Assembly (NCBI GenBank): GCA_932294295.1 | Contig: OW028584.1 | Span: forward strand, 23,157,638-23,221,637 | Source of the DNA: Alitta virens | Taxonomy: Eukaryota > Annelida > Polychaeta > Phyllodocida > Nereididae | DNA: 64,000 nt | Direction of reading: 5' to 3' | In this document: positions 1 to 12,068 of the stretch, piece after piece | How the letters are laid out: every line of letters begins with the position of its first letter | How positions within the stretch are numbered: the stretch's first letter is position 1 | Translations under genes and position numbers: made by a program | The notes under the pieces: model-generated | Seen by the model: the letters and a program-made list of their open reading frames with translations, nothing else | What the model was told of the DNA's origin: nothing | The model's database searches: none

Positions 1-78
1 AAACCAGGCACCAAGGAAGAGTATGCAATGCAGGCTTACAAGTTACAAAGTAAAATGCATGTGCTATCTTCAGGTAGA

Positions 79-79
79 A

Positions 80-120
<41 letters not shown>

Positions 121-121
121 A
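79..121. repeat. (TTAC)n microsatellite
   Basis: About ten uninterrupted TTAC/TACT units. Simple repeat with no coding potential. Confidence 0.95.
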
Positions 122-423
122 GTACTACATGTACATGTAAGTTTATTAATTTTGAATATCTCCACTGGCTGTGGTAAATGCTGTTGGTAATACTCGATGT
201 AAGGACCTCGAAAAAACACTAAAATGTTTTAAAATCCCTCAGTATTTACCCATTGTTTCCAAAATATAGATGGCATTATCATTTAAAACAGGCCTCAAGG
301 GCATATTTTAATTTATGTGGCATGCCTTATGCTATATATAGGAACAGCCACTTTGCTTGACAGTATTTCCATTTACAAATGGATATATTTATGACACGTA
401 AATTGGCTGTCCCTAGCATTAGA

Positions 424-456
424 CATGCTGTAAATATATATATTATTTACAGCATG
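424..456. repeat. 13-bp inverted repeat with AT-rich loop
   Basis: Left arm CATGCTGTAAATA (424-436) pairs perfectly with TATTTACAGCATG (444-456). It lies within a wider pair of related TATGGCATGCCTTA-like segments at about 319-345 and 451-478, suggesting a small foldback or MITE remnant. Confidence 0.6.
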
Positions 457-617
457 CCTTAAGCTATATATATGGCATAAGAAAAGCCATAAAGGCCTGT
501 TTTAAATGATAAGGCAGATTTGATGCTACCGTATGTGTTGAATGCAATGAGTAGCACTGTACTTGGGTACAAAATAACCAGCTAGTCGTAAAATAAGGTG
601 ACTTATGTCTAATTTCT

Positions 618-930
618 CATTCAATGCTACTGGATATGAAGCTCAGTCAGCTTATATAACCAGCTGCCATGCAGAGGCAGACATAATCAGATGATAAGGC
701 TTGGACTCTACCCCATGTTACACATTTACCCCATGTGTGGGGTCTTTTACAAGCCTCAGCATAGACACCGAGTACAAGGCACCTTCACTTTAAATTCTCA
801 TTCGATCGACATCCAACTGGGATGTAGCTCATGAAGCTTGCCCGGGCTGGAGATCAAACCCAGGACCTTTGGCAGAGCAGGCCAATGTGGAATTGGCGGA
901 TGCCTTAACCATTAGGTCACCCAGCTGGGT
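618..930 (-). mobile_element. tRNA-derived SINE (family 1), full copy
   Basis: Read on the minus strand, the element starts at about 930 with a tRNA-like head. An A-box-like TGACCTAATGGTTAAGG is followed by a B-box-like GGTTTGATCTCC. The body then runs down to about 618. A second copy with the same head and body lies at 50640-50952 (-), and a headless body fragment is at 55180-55275. Family assignment rests on these internal matches. Confidence 0.75.
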
Positions 931-946
931 AAAAGGCTAAGAGTAA

Positions 947-1052
947 CATCAGAAGCACTAAGCCATAACACTAAATAAATTATACGACCATGATACTGTA
1001 CATCAGAAGCACTAAGCCATAACACTAAATAAATTATACGACCATGATACTG
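947..1052. repeat. 54-bp tandem duplication
   Basis: The segment starting CATCAGAAGCACTAAGCCAT at 947 is repeated directly at 1001 with virtually no divergence, so the duplication is recent. It lies just upstream of the exon beginning at 1080. Confidence 0.9.
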
Positions 1053-1079
1053 GTACTAAATTGTAATCTTCATTTTCAG

Positions 1080-2653
1080 GAGGCCGTCCATTCTCTCATA
1101 TCTCATCCTTTGTGCCCTGCCGTGTCTTGTTTTACTGCTGGTTGGAATTTCATCAGAAAATGTACGTTGCTGTCAAAAAAGCTTGTAAAGACATTTTGCA
1201 AATTGATTTAATCTACTTAATTAAATGTAGATGAAATGTAATGGATAAGTCTGCATATATATATATTTCTTGGAAAAAATCTCACTAACAAGTTAATATT
1301 TCTACAGAAATTTGCATGATGCCTTTATAAGTGATTTCTGATGTGAGATGAATGTCTGTTTAACGTTCCCAAAATGACCCAAATGTGACCAACACATTAT
1401 TATAACATTGGCCCTCCATCTCTGAAATATGATACAATTTCGGCCACATATGTACATATATATAAACCACATTGATACTACAGCCCATTAAGAAAACACA
1501 CATGTTTATACTACAAAATAAGTTTATTATACCTTACAATGGCCACAAACCTGGGTTACATAGAATCAGATATATGCTTTGACCCTTTAAACTTGAAAAT
1601 GATGTTTAGCAATATTGCCAATATTGCTTACAATAGTATGTGGTCAATGCTGTACATTTTATTGTATATTCTTGGTGTATAAACATGCTAGTGTGTTCTC
1701 AATACATGCAAAGTAATAGCTTTAAAAAAAAATTATATCTAGAGGCAGTCCGAATTTGTCTCATTTAGGTGATATTTTTTTCTGGGTCATTTATCACCTC
1801 AGCAGCATCCCGTTTCATTATTTTTGTTGTTGAACTTCAGTGTTTCCTTGCAAATTCTGAATTGGTACAAATGCCTTTATTATAAGGTATCAGTAGCTGT
1901 GATATACATGATATAGCAAGCACTGAATTTGATATTGTTTTCTTTCCTCAGGGGCAAGCCAGAAGTAATATTGATTCAGAAACACTGACTGTCATCCAGG
2001 TGATTGTGATGGGTCTGACACTGACTGAATGGATGGCTAAAATCAGGGAAGAGACCTTGACCTTTGACCTTGTCAATGCCATGTCTGTGGATTTCTTTTT
2101 CGCTTACGATGTCTTTGACTTCTACGACATGTTTTTGGACACCGAAGAGCTCTACAACAGCACTTGGATGTATGTTAACTTTGCTCTTGCATACATCGCC
2201 ATGTTCAAGTACCTTCCTCAACAACCTACGAACGAATGTTGTGGGGTCTACTATAGACGATCAATAATTTGCATTTTGGTGACATTATTTTGCAACGATT
2301 TACCATTCGTCGTGATGAGAATAACAATCATGGCTGTATACGGAATGGAAGCAAGCGATTTCATTCATCCCCTGAAGAACATCGCTTTGATACTATTCGG
2401 TTTGGCGCAATTGTACATTCTGTATCAAAATCGAGTAATGTTGAATAACCAGAAAGCGCCAGTTTATCATGAAAGAAGATGTGACAGGCATTCCAAAATA
2501 GTAGAAGAAGTAATTTTACCTCAGCCAAAACACATAGCAGACGACAGTGAGAATGCAGAAAATTCGTTTCCATTAGAAACACCAGGGGGACAATCATCCA
2601 ATAAGCACCAGGGCGTCATCATGCGGAATAAAAGAGTACCAACTGTGGCTTAG
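1080..2653 (+). CDS. TMEM121/TMEM26-like multipass membrane protein, 3' exons (partial gene)
   Basis: Two exons join in phase. Exon 1080-1161 follows a ttttcAG acceptor and ends at a GTACGT donor. It encodes a hydrophobic helix of 27 residues (LILCALPCLVLLLVGIS core). Exon 1952-2653 follows tttcctcAG and ends with TAG. The joined product has an acidic segment with DVFDFYDMF, two more hydrophobic spans (about 2180-2215 and 2260-2300), then a conserved-looking PFVVMR and a KNIALILF helix, and a polar cytoplasmic-type tail. The helix, D-rich segment, helix, KN-helix order resembles TMEM121, and the PFxVxR...KN pattern resembles TMEM26. Both families are poorly understood membrane proteins. The 5' exons are not found in the window. 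A poly(A) signal AATAAA sits at 2805. Family call moderate, exon structure fairly secure. Confidence 0.65.
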
Positions 2654-3453
2654 AAGTGAAACCTCCAATGAAGACAAGTCAAGTTAATATGTTTGATGAT
2701 GTAAAGCCTAATTTGCACATCAAACTGAAAAAGTTATGAAGTCATAACCTGTTCAAGATACAGATGTAGTATCATGTAAGAAGTACCGTAGCACTACCAT
2801 GAGCAATAAAATTCCAGTGTCTCTGGCATACTGAATGTATGTATGTATGTTACAATGAATTTCAGTACATTTTTTGGGCATGACACAAAATAAGTGTTTT
2901 ATTCAAAATGTTACACTTAATAAATGTTTTTATATACCCATTGTTCACAATTAATTATCATTGGATTATTAAGAATTATAAAGGTTTACCATTATAACTG
3001 TACAGTGCATACCAAACCTAGGCCTATATATGATTATACAGTTACAATGAGCACATGGAACAACAGTAATTTAATTATATTTATAATGTATTTAACTTAA
3101 TATACATTTTACAATAAAGAGCTTGACTCATTTTTTAGTTTTCTGACTCTGTAACAGCCACAATGACATGGATGTATCACTGCATGGTGTGGATTTATCA
3201 CACCTATATGGATTTATCACAATAATAGTAGTCATACTGTAAATATAAATGTAAAATGTATAGACCTACAGTCTCAACCGACTTTATAATTACATCTTTG
3301 GCAGGTCTGTTCAAGCTTGAGCCTTGCTCAATTCCCTGGGTAGAAGACAGCCTAGCAGCCTTAAGCCCCCATCTCACATAGCCGGTTTTGCCGTAGTGAA
3401 CCCGTAGTATTACATAACGGTTATGCAATGGGCTACCCGTCTCAAACCCGACG

Positions 3454-3487
3454 GGCTACCCGCCGAGTCACTTCGGAGCGGGTAGCC
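3454..3487. repeat. 10-bp perfect hairpin GGCTACCCGC / GCGGGTAGCC
   Basis: Arms at 3454-3463 and 3478-3487 with a 14-base loop. Further GGGCTACCCG words occur just upstream at about 3430-3440. An isolated GC-rich island in AT-rich DNA, probably a MITE or repeat end. Confidence 0.6.
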
Positions 3488-4017
3488 GGGTGTAACGGTA
3501 AATTACCTACTTCATATTAAAACAGAAAATAATAACTCGTAAACAGAATAATATACATTATAATAATAAAAACTAACCTGGAAACCCAAAGCCTGAACTA
3601 CAAAATCTCTGTAGCATAGAATATTCTGCCATGACATATAAAACATAGGCTGCGCTGCAGCTAAACCCTCAGCGAATCCCACATAGCACACAGGCATCAT
3701 TAAAATTGCACTTACCCTTATGAAATTTTATACAGTAACACTCTATATAGCCTAGTGTGGTGCCTTTATATAGCCACACTGAAATATCTCGGCTATGTTT
3801 ACAAACTTTGGAAAATATTATTTCTTGAGTGTTTATATAGTGTGTGCCATGAACCGAAATGATTGCCACTTGTACTACATAGCCTGTTACGCAATGCTAA
3901 TTGGAGTCCAAGAGGTCCTATTTTTTGACCTCTTGAATTTTTTTATGTCATATTCACCAGGGTGTCCAAATTTACGAGCATCGTGCTCCTTTGGTCTCCT
4001 TCAGTGTCATCTTGACT

Positions 4018-4075
4018 GGACAAGATAAGATAAGATAAGATAAGATAAGATAAGATAAGATAAGAAAGATAAGAT
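4018..4075. repeat. (AAGAT)n microsatellite
   Basis: Roughly ten GATAA/AAGAT pentanucleotide units with one interruption near the 3' end. Confidence 0.95.
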
Positions 4076-5239
4076 GAAATGGTAAACTTTGAGCAAAATT
4101 ATCCCGATGTGGATTACATGTTTTGTCTGTATCAGACCACATATGGGCTGCGTGAAGTTGACCAGTATTACCGAAATGTAACCTTTCTCTACAAGGAATT
4201 TTAGTCTGACTTATATTCATGCATTGTCTTCACTATTTTGCGGTTTGAAACAAAACGAAAATCTAGATTTGACAGCATTTTGAAACTCGCGATATTGTGA
4301 GGTGTAAATGACTGGATTGATGACACAATTAACAAAAGCCAGGTAAATAGTGACATAATAGAAAGTACTTGTGACGCTGAGTTCTACTCCCAACATTTAG
4401 CATGAAGAAATATGTCTGATTCAGGATCAAGCACAAAAAGAAAGCGACAGAGACGATGACTAAAGTCTTGATAAGATTTTTACTAGCTTTAGCTCTCCTT
4501 TCTTCCCGAACTCTTTCCATTTGCGACAGATTCTGATTTTCGGGGAAAACCTTGGTCCTAATTGTGATGATCATACGAGTGTAGCAGAAGATCATGATAA
4601 TTATTGGAGTCACCATCACCACTATGTAAAACAGGATCCCAAAAAATCGTGCCAATTCCAGGCTGGGCCACCCTAAAAAGCATAAGACAATAATATCATA
4701 AGGGTATAGATACTTGACTACTGACTTTAAGGGATATTTTTTTCTATATTGTTTGGCCAAGAGAAAGTTATCAATATAAATAGAATTTAATAACTCATGA
4801 TTATTAGTATTTATGTATTATAAGCAGTATCCAGCAATCAATGCTGTTCAATAGATGAAGTTTAGGGTAAAATTAAAGTTTAGATTTAACGTACCACACA
4901 ATTTTGCAAAGAAACTAAAAGTAAAGATTCAAAAGATTACAAGATACTATTAATTTTGTGATTAAAAAGCGCTTGTATAACAACTGCATGTGTGTGATGT
5001 AAGTGCCAAGATTGCTATATTACTGCCCACTGAAAGTGACCAATGTAAATGTCATGTAGAATTTTTTCAACATCTGCACTCAAAAGAAACTTTCTTTGTA
5101 GCCTTGAAATGATCCTGAATCACTACATTAACAATATATTTTTCGATGAAATTATCCTAATTCAATAAAGACTCAGTTGTGACATTTACAACACTGACAG
5201 GTGCTTTCCCAGCTTTAACTTTTCTATTGTTCTTTTGTG

Positions 5240-5425
5240 GGATATTACCAACGAAATTGCTAGTTAACTCCCTCTTGAGTGCAAACTGAACTTGTTTTGT
5301 GTAATAAAGGCAGAAAAACAATACAATCATCAAACAATAGTAAATATGTTTATGGAGTATAAGTTAGTTATACCTTCGGCGTTGGGATATAACCAACAAA
5401 AATTTTAGTTAACTCCCTCCTATTT
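5240..5425. repeat. Direct repeat of about 38 bp within GPCR intron
   Basis: GGGATATTACCAACGAAATT followed by TAGTTAACTCCCTC (about 5240-5277) recurs with a few substitutions at about 5385-5423. Origin not recognised. Confidence 0.6.
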
Positions 5426-7092
5426 GGGATATAAGTATTATGTAATCTCATTTAAAAAGTCTAAAAGAAGCAGGAATTTTTTGTTGGTCAGTTACCGCAA
5501 CAAAAAAGTTATTTTTAGCATGACGACACCACTTAGGTCTTCTCTGATTCACTAGAAGTCCACAGGACAAAATATGTTCAAATATTGGAAAATAACTTTA
5601 AATCAAATTTTAAGCATTTTTGAACATCTTAAAATTAGATATCGAACAGATTTGAGCCCTACACAGTATATGAAAGAAGTCCTAACATAAGGTCTGAAAC
5701 AGAGGTCTGGTTTTGAGCCTATATTCCTTGAGTGAAACCTAATTTCCCTAATAAAGACTTTAGTTGCCAAGATTTCCCAATAGTGCAGACAGCATTCGCG
5801 ATCTTATATGCATTGCAACGGCCATGTTTTTACCTAGTAGACTGCGGTCATGGGAGCAGTTATTTATTCATAAAATTAGTGAAAATCGTGACGGGAAGCG
5901 TTTAAATGCTGTTTTTCTTGTTATTGAACCTTTATTTACAAGAAAAACTACATTTGGTGTAAAAACTAATCATAAATGGAAATGAATAATCTGTGAATAT
6001 AAATTTATGTGATATCATAATTTTTTTTAATGTCTGCTCCCTGACCCTTGTAATCATGTGATCAGCCGCAATATTGACAACTGTTCTCGCTTCGAAAATG
6101 CCGATGTCATTTGTGGAGTAAATATTGGAGCTACACAACTAAATGTGGGCTCAAATGAACATTTAGTGAGCTATCCAATCATACCATAATGATTTCTGTA
6201 CGACGAACGAGGTGAGCGCTATACCGTGCTGAGACGACTTGATCTCTGCAATCTCTTAAGAAAAGATAGCGGCTCCTGGGCTTGCTCTCCTGGTCTATCT
6301 TAACGTGCCCTGTCTGTCTGGGAATTTTAGCCAATCAGAAAGCACGTAGCAAAATGATGTCATTCTGTCGTGGTAGGTGATCCCCCTGGCAATACACAGG
6401 TGTACTAGCTTAAATAATATTTATTTACTCAAACCGTGGCATATGTACAAAATATATTTTAAAGAATCAGCAAAAAATTTCAGCTTCATGCATACATTTG
6501 TGAATCCCTCTCAATATCTGAATATACCCAGGTCTGGGCACAAAACAATTCCAGTGTTGGTGCATTCCTAGACGTTCCTACTCATTTGGCAGTAAATTAA
6601 AACAGCAACTAAATTGATGGATTTGCTCACTCCTGGCATTGACATCTTACATGACAAACCTGTTATTACATGAAGCCTTCAAATAGTTATGATGTATTTT
6701 GTGAGAGTTATTGGTGGATAGATGCCACACCAAACTAGCATGAGATATTTAACATGCAACAGGTGAAAAGTGTTGACCAATATCATCTCCATTTACCTAA
6801 GCCATGCATACAACAGATGAAACAGATTGCACACTCTCACACGTAGAGCGTGCAAGGGTTGCTGGGTAAAGAAAGCATTTGCATTGTTGACTGTATGGAT
6901 GATGTCACGAACAGAAAACAATAGGTCATGAAAGTGCTATTTCACCACAGTTGCAAAGCTCACTTTGTAATTTGTTTTGCTGTCAAGTCTTATTACTAAA
7001 ATACAGGTGGAAAGAGCTTCCTGGGTGAATTGTATTACCCACCAAGTTTAGTTTAGTTGATTATCGCCTACTTTTCTCATCATTACATGCAA

Positions 7093-8273
7093 TTAAAGGG
7101 GAACTAAAGGAGATTTGCATGTTAATTTTAAAAGTTCAATTAGATGACAAAGAACACATTGCCGTAAATACAAGTAACTTAAAGTCCAATTTTAGTATGA
7201 TTTGGTGTCAATTAAAAGTGAAGTTTGCACTATCCACCACAACGCTGGGGGCCGCCATTATTGCACACGGCACCATGCCTGGTGACGTCACTTATGTACC
7301 ATGCAATCCTGCATATTGACAGATTGCAATCCATTTCAATAACAACATACTACAGCCTGATTGCAATGAACTGTGTGTATGGCATATTTATGTATATTTG
7401 CTCACTTGGCAAGTAGATGCAAACAACCCTGCTTACATTACACATGTATAGATAAGTTGTTATAAATAAATTTATCAAAAAAGGTATTTTCTGCAGACTT
7501 TGTAAGAGACATACAAGAATTGGTGCTAACTTGTTAAAAGTAATGTGGTAATGTCAACAAATTTGATGTAAAGGGCTTACAGCTGTAAGACTGCATTAAA
7601 TTATATTGTGATAATTGTGAAGATTACAGTATGCAAGTAGGCACTCAGACAAAGGAGCTACAACATATAAGAGATACTCAGGTGGTTGTGCCTTGGCTAC
7701 TAAATGCTGATGAGGTGTATGAATTATTAGTGTACCCTCTGCACTAAGTAAAATTGATATTTTCTTACTCACAGCTATTACTATTTTATACTTTTAATAT
7801 GATTTTATTGTTTTTTACTCTCATTTTATTATGTTCTGTTACGAAAATAAATAAATCTATATATATTTACATGTATGGGTGAAAATAAAAAGATAAGATA
7901 TTTCTTAAAAGCCCTAATTGCATAGTCAATTGTTCAATGGCAATTTACTTGACACTTGGTCAAAACAAATACAGAACAATGTTAAACATGCTCTTATTTC
8001 AATGGCAATTAACACCTTTAGCCTGTTGACACTGCTCAAGCAGTTGGATTGCACTTGGTTCTCATAGGACAACAGTGACGTATTTCCGGCAAGAGCAAAA
8101 CACCCGGGATAGTCGAAAATGGCGGCCTCCGTAGATCACAACATGCAGCTAATAAATGCATGATATTACTTTACCAGTGGATATATACAAGTTATGAAAG
8201 ACATAGATGTGTTCCAATGGACTAAAGCTAACATCTGAGAGGTAAAGTGCTGAAGGTGTTAGTTCCCCTTTAA
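7093..8273. mobile_element. TTAA-flanked non-autonomous DNA transposon (Kolobok/T2-type termini)
   Basis: A perfect 15-bp terminal inverted repeat, TTAAAGGGGAACTAA at 7093-7107 and its complement at 8259-8273, bounds an element of about 1.18 kb inside the GPCR intron. TTAA at both outer ends fits a TTAA target-site duplication. The TTAAAGGRR-type terminus is known from T2/Kolobok MITEs of vertebrates. Sub-terminal inverted segments carry GGCCGCCAT (about 7250) with TGACGTCA (7274), and TGACGTA (about 8068) with AATGGCGGCC (about 8120). No transposase is encoded. Confidence 0.7.
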
Positions 8274-9369
8274 AGGCATAGAAAGTGTCGCTTCTTGGTG
8301 GTATTCTTTGGCCAGTCTATTACAAAAACTGTAGCAATAGTAGTAGGCTGAGATCAAAGAAAAGAAACATCTCTCTTACCTCTATATTTCAAACAGTATC
8401 CGTCTGGACCAGGAGGGCTGGGCAAGATATTCAGGAATGATGAAAAAACCAGTCCAAAGATCCACACCGAAGCAATTGCAATCTGAGCACGAAATCGACT
8501 GAAGACCCTTGGATATGCGAAAGGATAGACAATTCCTGCATAACGCTCGATGGTGATTGCAACCAGATTAAAAGTTGACATTATGAACATTGTCCACATT
8601 GGATAGTTCGAAGCCCAAACTCGGCAGTAAAATTGGGCTAATATTTTATTTTTGGGCACCTTTTGACTGGTAAGAACAGGATTGTTAACAATCAAGAAAA
8701 AGGACCCAATAAAGTCTATAACACTTTGGTTCAATATGAAGAAATTACAAACTTTCTGTCTCAAACTTTCTGTCTCATTTTCTTGTTGAATGATAATCCA
8801 TTTCCCAAAATTCCAAATGTCCCAATGGCAATATAGATGATCAATTCTGCTCTTATAGTTTCTATTGATTTTTGCTCATTTGACAATTTTAATTCGGTTG
8901 TTCCGATGTCAAATACATCACTTGAAGTAGTAAGGTCCATCACTATATTTGAAGTGAATTGAGTCATTGTCGGATTGAAAGCTGTAAACAATTGTTAAAG
9001 AAGTTGAATAATTCAATATGGGTACATGATGATGGCTAGTACAAGGTACAGCTGAGGACAATATATTGGTTTTTATTTCAATGTCTTCATATAATTAAAG
9101 AGTAAATTTACTGTACAGCCTAATGATTTTGATTCTTAGCCGTTGCATTGCATTGTCTGCAATATCATAGTACTGCTGTTCTGCAAGTAAGTTATATAAT
9201 ACTAATAATAAAAGGTTTTTGATTGAATCAATTGGACAATGATAACCAGTCGAATCAATATGAATCAATTAAGCTAATCAATTTTCAAAATGAATTAAAA
9301 TTGTATTCTGTCTAGCCTCTGCTTCACATCGAATTCAAAGCACTCTTTTTGATCCTTTTTTTTTTAATA

Positions 9370-10966
9370 AGAGAAAATTCAAAAGCAAAGAGAAAATTCA
9401 AAGGCAAAATATTTCACGTACCTTCATTTGCTGTCTAAATGATACAACAAAGAGAAAATTCAAAAGCAAAATATTTCTCGTACCTTCATTTGCTTTCTAA
9501 ATGATACAACAAAGAGAAAATTCAACAGCAAAATATTTCACGTACCTTCATTTGCTATCTAGATGATACAACAAAAAGAAAATCAAAAGCAAAATATTTC
9601 TCGTACCTTCATTTGCTTTCTAAATGATACAACAAAGAGAAAATTCAAAAGCAAAATATTTCATGTACCTTCATTTGCTATCTAAATGATACAACAAAGA
9701 GAAAATTCAAAAGTAAAATATTTCTCGTACCTTCATTTGCTTTCTAAATGATACAACAAAGAGAAAATCAAAAGCAAAATATTTCTCGTACCTTCATTTG
9801 CTTTCTAAATGATACAACAAAGAGAAAATTCAAAAGCAAAATATTTCACGTACCTTCATTTGCTGTCTAAATGATACAACAAAGAGAAAATTCAAAAGCA
9901 AAATATTTCTCGTACCTTCATTTGCTTTCTAAATGATACAACAAAGAGAAAATTCAACAGCAAAATATTTCACGTACCTTCATTTGCTATCTAGATGATA
10001 CAACAAAAAGAAAATCAAAAGCAAAATATTTCTCGTACCTTCATTTGCTTTCTAAATGATACAACAAAGAGAAAATTCAAAAGCAAAATATTTCATGTAC
10101 CTTCATTTGCTATCTAAATGATACAACAAAGAGAAAATTCAAAAGTAAAATATTTCTCGTACCTTCATTTGCTTTCTAAATGATACAACAAAGAGAAAAT
10201 CAAAAGCAAAATATTTCTCGTACCTTCATTTGCTTTCTAAATGATACAACAAAGAGAAAATTCAAAAGCAAAATATTTCACGTACCTTCATTTGCTATCT
10301 AAATGATACAACAAAGAGAAAATTCAACAGCAAAATATTTCACGTACCTTCATTTGCTATCTAAATGATACAACAAAAAGAAAATTCAAAAGTAAAATAT
10401 TTCTCGTACCTTCATTTGCTTTCTAAATGATACAACAAAGAGAAAATTCAACAGCAAAATATTTCTCGTACCTTCATTTGCTATCTAAATGATACAACAA
10501 AGAGAAAATTCAAAAGCAAAATATTTCTCGTACCTTCATTTGCTATCTAAATGATACAACAAAGAGAAAATTCAAAAGCAAAATATTTCTCGTACCTTCA
10601 TTTGCTATCTAAATGATACAACAAAGAGAAAATTCAAAAGCAAAATATTTCTCGTACCTTCATTTGCTATCTTAATGATACAACAAAGAGAAAATTCAAC
10701 AGCAAAATATTTCTCGTACCTTCATTTGCTATCTAAATGATACAACAAAGAGAAAATTCAAAAGCAAAATATTTCTCGTACCTTCATTTGCTATCTAAAT
10801 GATACAACAAAGAAAGAAAATTCAAAAGCAAAATATTTCTCATACCTTCATTTGCTTTCTTAATGATACAACAAAGAGAAAATTCAACAGCAAAATATTT
10901 CACGTACCTTCATTTGCTTTCTAAATGATACAACCAAGAGAATTCAAAGGCAAAACATTTTACATA
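9370..10966. repeat. 62-bp satellite array with a 432-bp higher-order repeat
   Basis: About 25 head-to-tail units of 62 bp (some 61), each carrying CAAAATATTTCTCGTACC, TTCATTTGCT and AAATGATACAAC. Variant positions (CTCG/CACG/CATG, TTTCT/TATCT/TGTCT, AAAATC/AAAATTC) recur in the same order with a seven-unit, 432-bp period: 9431-9862 is matched by 9863-10294. Lies immediately 5' of the GPCR pseudogene. No unique spacers, so not CRISPR-like. Confidence 0.95.
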
Positions 10967-11696
10967 CAAGATCGCAGCCCTAAAATGAGCGCATCATGGC
11001 TTACAAAATGTCCTCAGCCAATCAGCATGCTCGGAGCAACGGGCCATGCAGGAGCCTTAGCTGGTGCAGTACACTAAAATGGTGCAAATGCTGATCCAGC
11101 ATACACATAGAGGTAACAGGCCAATGTTTGTTTGTTTGTTTGTCCCAGTGTATTTCAAAGTTCCCAGAAAATAATTACCTTTTTGAACGTGTTTTATATG
11201 TAAAATAACTAAATATACCCCCGTTTAATTTTTTAGATATGCTGGCAATTAGTTAACATGTATTTAAATATGTTAGTTGGCGTTGACACCGACACATTAC
11301 CAGAAACCCATGTCGGCCAGTTAGAATATTTCATAAAACAAATTGATCACACATTTAGAATGCCTAGCTTATTAGTGGAGTTGGACATTGCTCTGTTTTG
11401 TGAAACAAGCTATTAAATATGCTCAACGAGTTGAGAGTTTTGAGCAACACAGGGATTAAAAATAACAACCAATGTGACGTGGCAGAAGCACTTTGAACGT
11501 TGCTTGTCAGTGTAACCACTTTTCTGCGAGGTACTATAATGTCAGGATTGCTGTCCAGCAGATTTAAAACTGTCATCACTCTTTTTTGTTGTTTTGCACC
11601 AAAAGTGCACCTTTGTAACACAGACTGTTCAGCAATTTTCATGCAAATGAGAGGCCTGTGTAAACTAGCTTGGGTTGCCACAGGATATAGATATCA
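10967..11696. other. Gene-less spacer
   Basis: Contains a short (GTTT)n run near 11120-11142. Only short ORFs without recognisable motifs occur on either strand. Confidence 0.5.
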
Positions 11697-11936
11697 TTGC
11701 AAGGAAAGAAAGAAGATTTGGGCTTCGTGACGGCTCATTCATTGCACCTAAGCACGGTTCATGTAAACAACGATGACAAACTTTTCTATGAAGAATATCC
11801 AAATGATAAATATAGAATAGCTTTAAGCTACGTATATACTATCATAAAATTAACAAAAGCATGGAAAGGGAAATGGGGTACACCCAATAGAAATACCATC
11901 TTTCATTACTTCAATAAAACGCTAGCCAAAATATAA
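11697..11936 (+). CDS. Unidentified ORF upstream of the SGNH-NADAR cassette
   Basis: A 79-codon open frame, not recognised. It is lysine- and aromatic-rich. Its YTIIKLT stretch resembles YTLIKLL in the ORF that follows the NADAR domain (about 13635-13665), which hints that both flanking ORFs belong to the same element. It ends about 30 bases before the first 24-bp dyad motif. It could equally be non-coding AT-rich sequence. Confidence 0.25.
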   Translation: MQGKKEDLGFVTAHSLHLSTVHVNNDDKLFYEEYPNDKYRIALSYVYTIIKLTKAWKGKWGTPNRNTIFHYFNKTLAKI

Positions 11937-11969
11937 TAATGTCCCCAAAGGTATCTCTTCGGTGTTTTT

Positions 11970-11993
11970 GAGTGAACATAATAAAATGTACTC
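11970..11993. repeat. 24-bp dyad motif, upstream copy
   Basis: Imperfect palindrome with left arm GAGTGAACAT and right arm ATGTACTC around an A/T-rich centre. The same 24-bp pattern occurs three times downstream of the NADAR ORF. The preceding GGTGTTTTTG resembles the lead-in of the copy at 13455. Confidence 0.7.
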
Positions 11994-12068
11994 AAAATAC
12001 AACTATCCCCATCTTTTTGATCATTTCTTAGAGCTACCATCTCATAAAGCAGCAATAACATCAAAAGA

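Larger units (their letters stand above)
2654..4216. other. 3' flank and gene-poor spacer
   Basis: Contains the 3' UTR of the upstream gene, a degraded SINE piece at about 3262-3365 resembling the body of the SINE at 36.07-36.39 kb, a GC-rich hairpin near 3454-3487 and an (AAGAT)n tract. No convincing coding exon. Confidence 0.6.
4217..8981 (-). pseudogene. Rhodopsin-class (class A) GPCR, broken by two frame lesions
   Basis: Three recognisable parts. The 5' coding exon runs 8981-8380: acceptor tttacAG, likely ATG at 8967, donor GTAAGA. An intron of 3.7 kb follows. The last exon is 4672-4217: acceptor ctttttAG, stop TGA. Joined across the intron in phase, the product shows TM1 with a GILGNG motif, TM3 ending in ERY (a DRY variant), a TM4 tryptophan, TM5, a TM6 lacking the usual CWxP, and TM7 with NPVIY. 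This is a peptide/orphan-receptor-like plasma-membrane receptor. Lesions: a direct 14-bp duplication in the TM1-TM2 loop (about 8749-8776) shifts the frame; a 1-nt shift in the loop before TM7 (about 4375-4400) separates the TM6 frame from the NPxxY frame; and TM1 looks about seven residues short. Either a pseudogene or assembly errors. Ligand unknown. Confidence 0.8.

Noticed and set aside
4217..4672. Treating the last GPCR exon as a separate intact gene
   Set aside because: It joins the upstream exon in phase across the intron and lacks TM1-TM4. It is part of the same broken receptor gene.
9370..10966. Regular repeats that could suggest a CRISPR array
   Set aside because: Units are contiguous 62-bp monomers without unique spacers, and the genome is eukaryotic. 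A satellite array explains everything.
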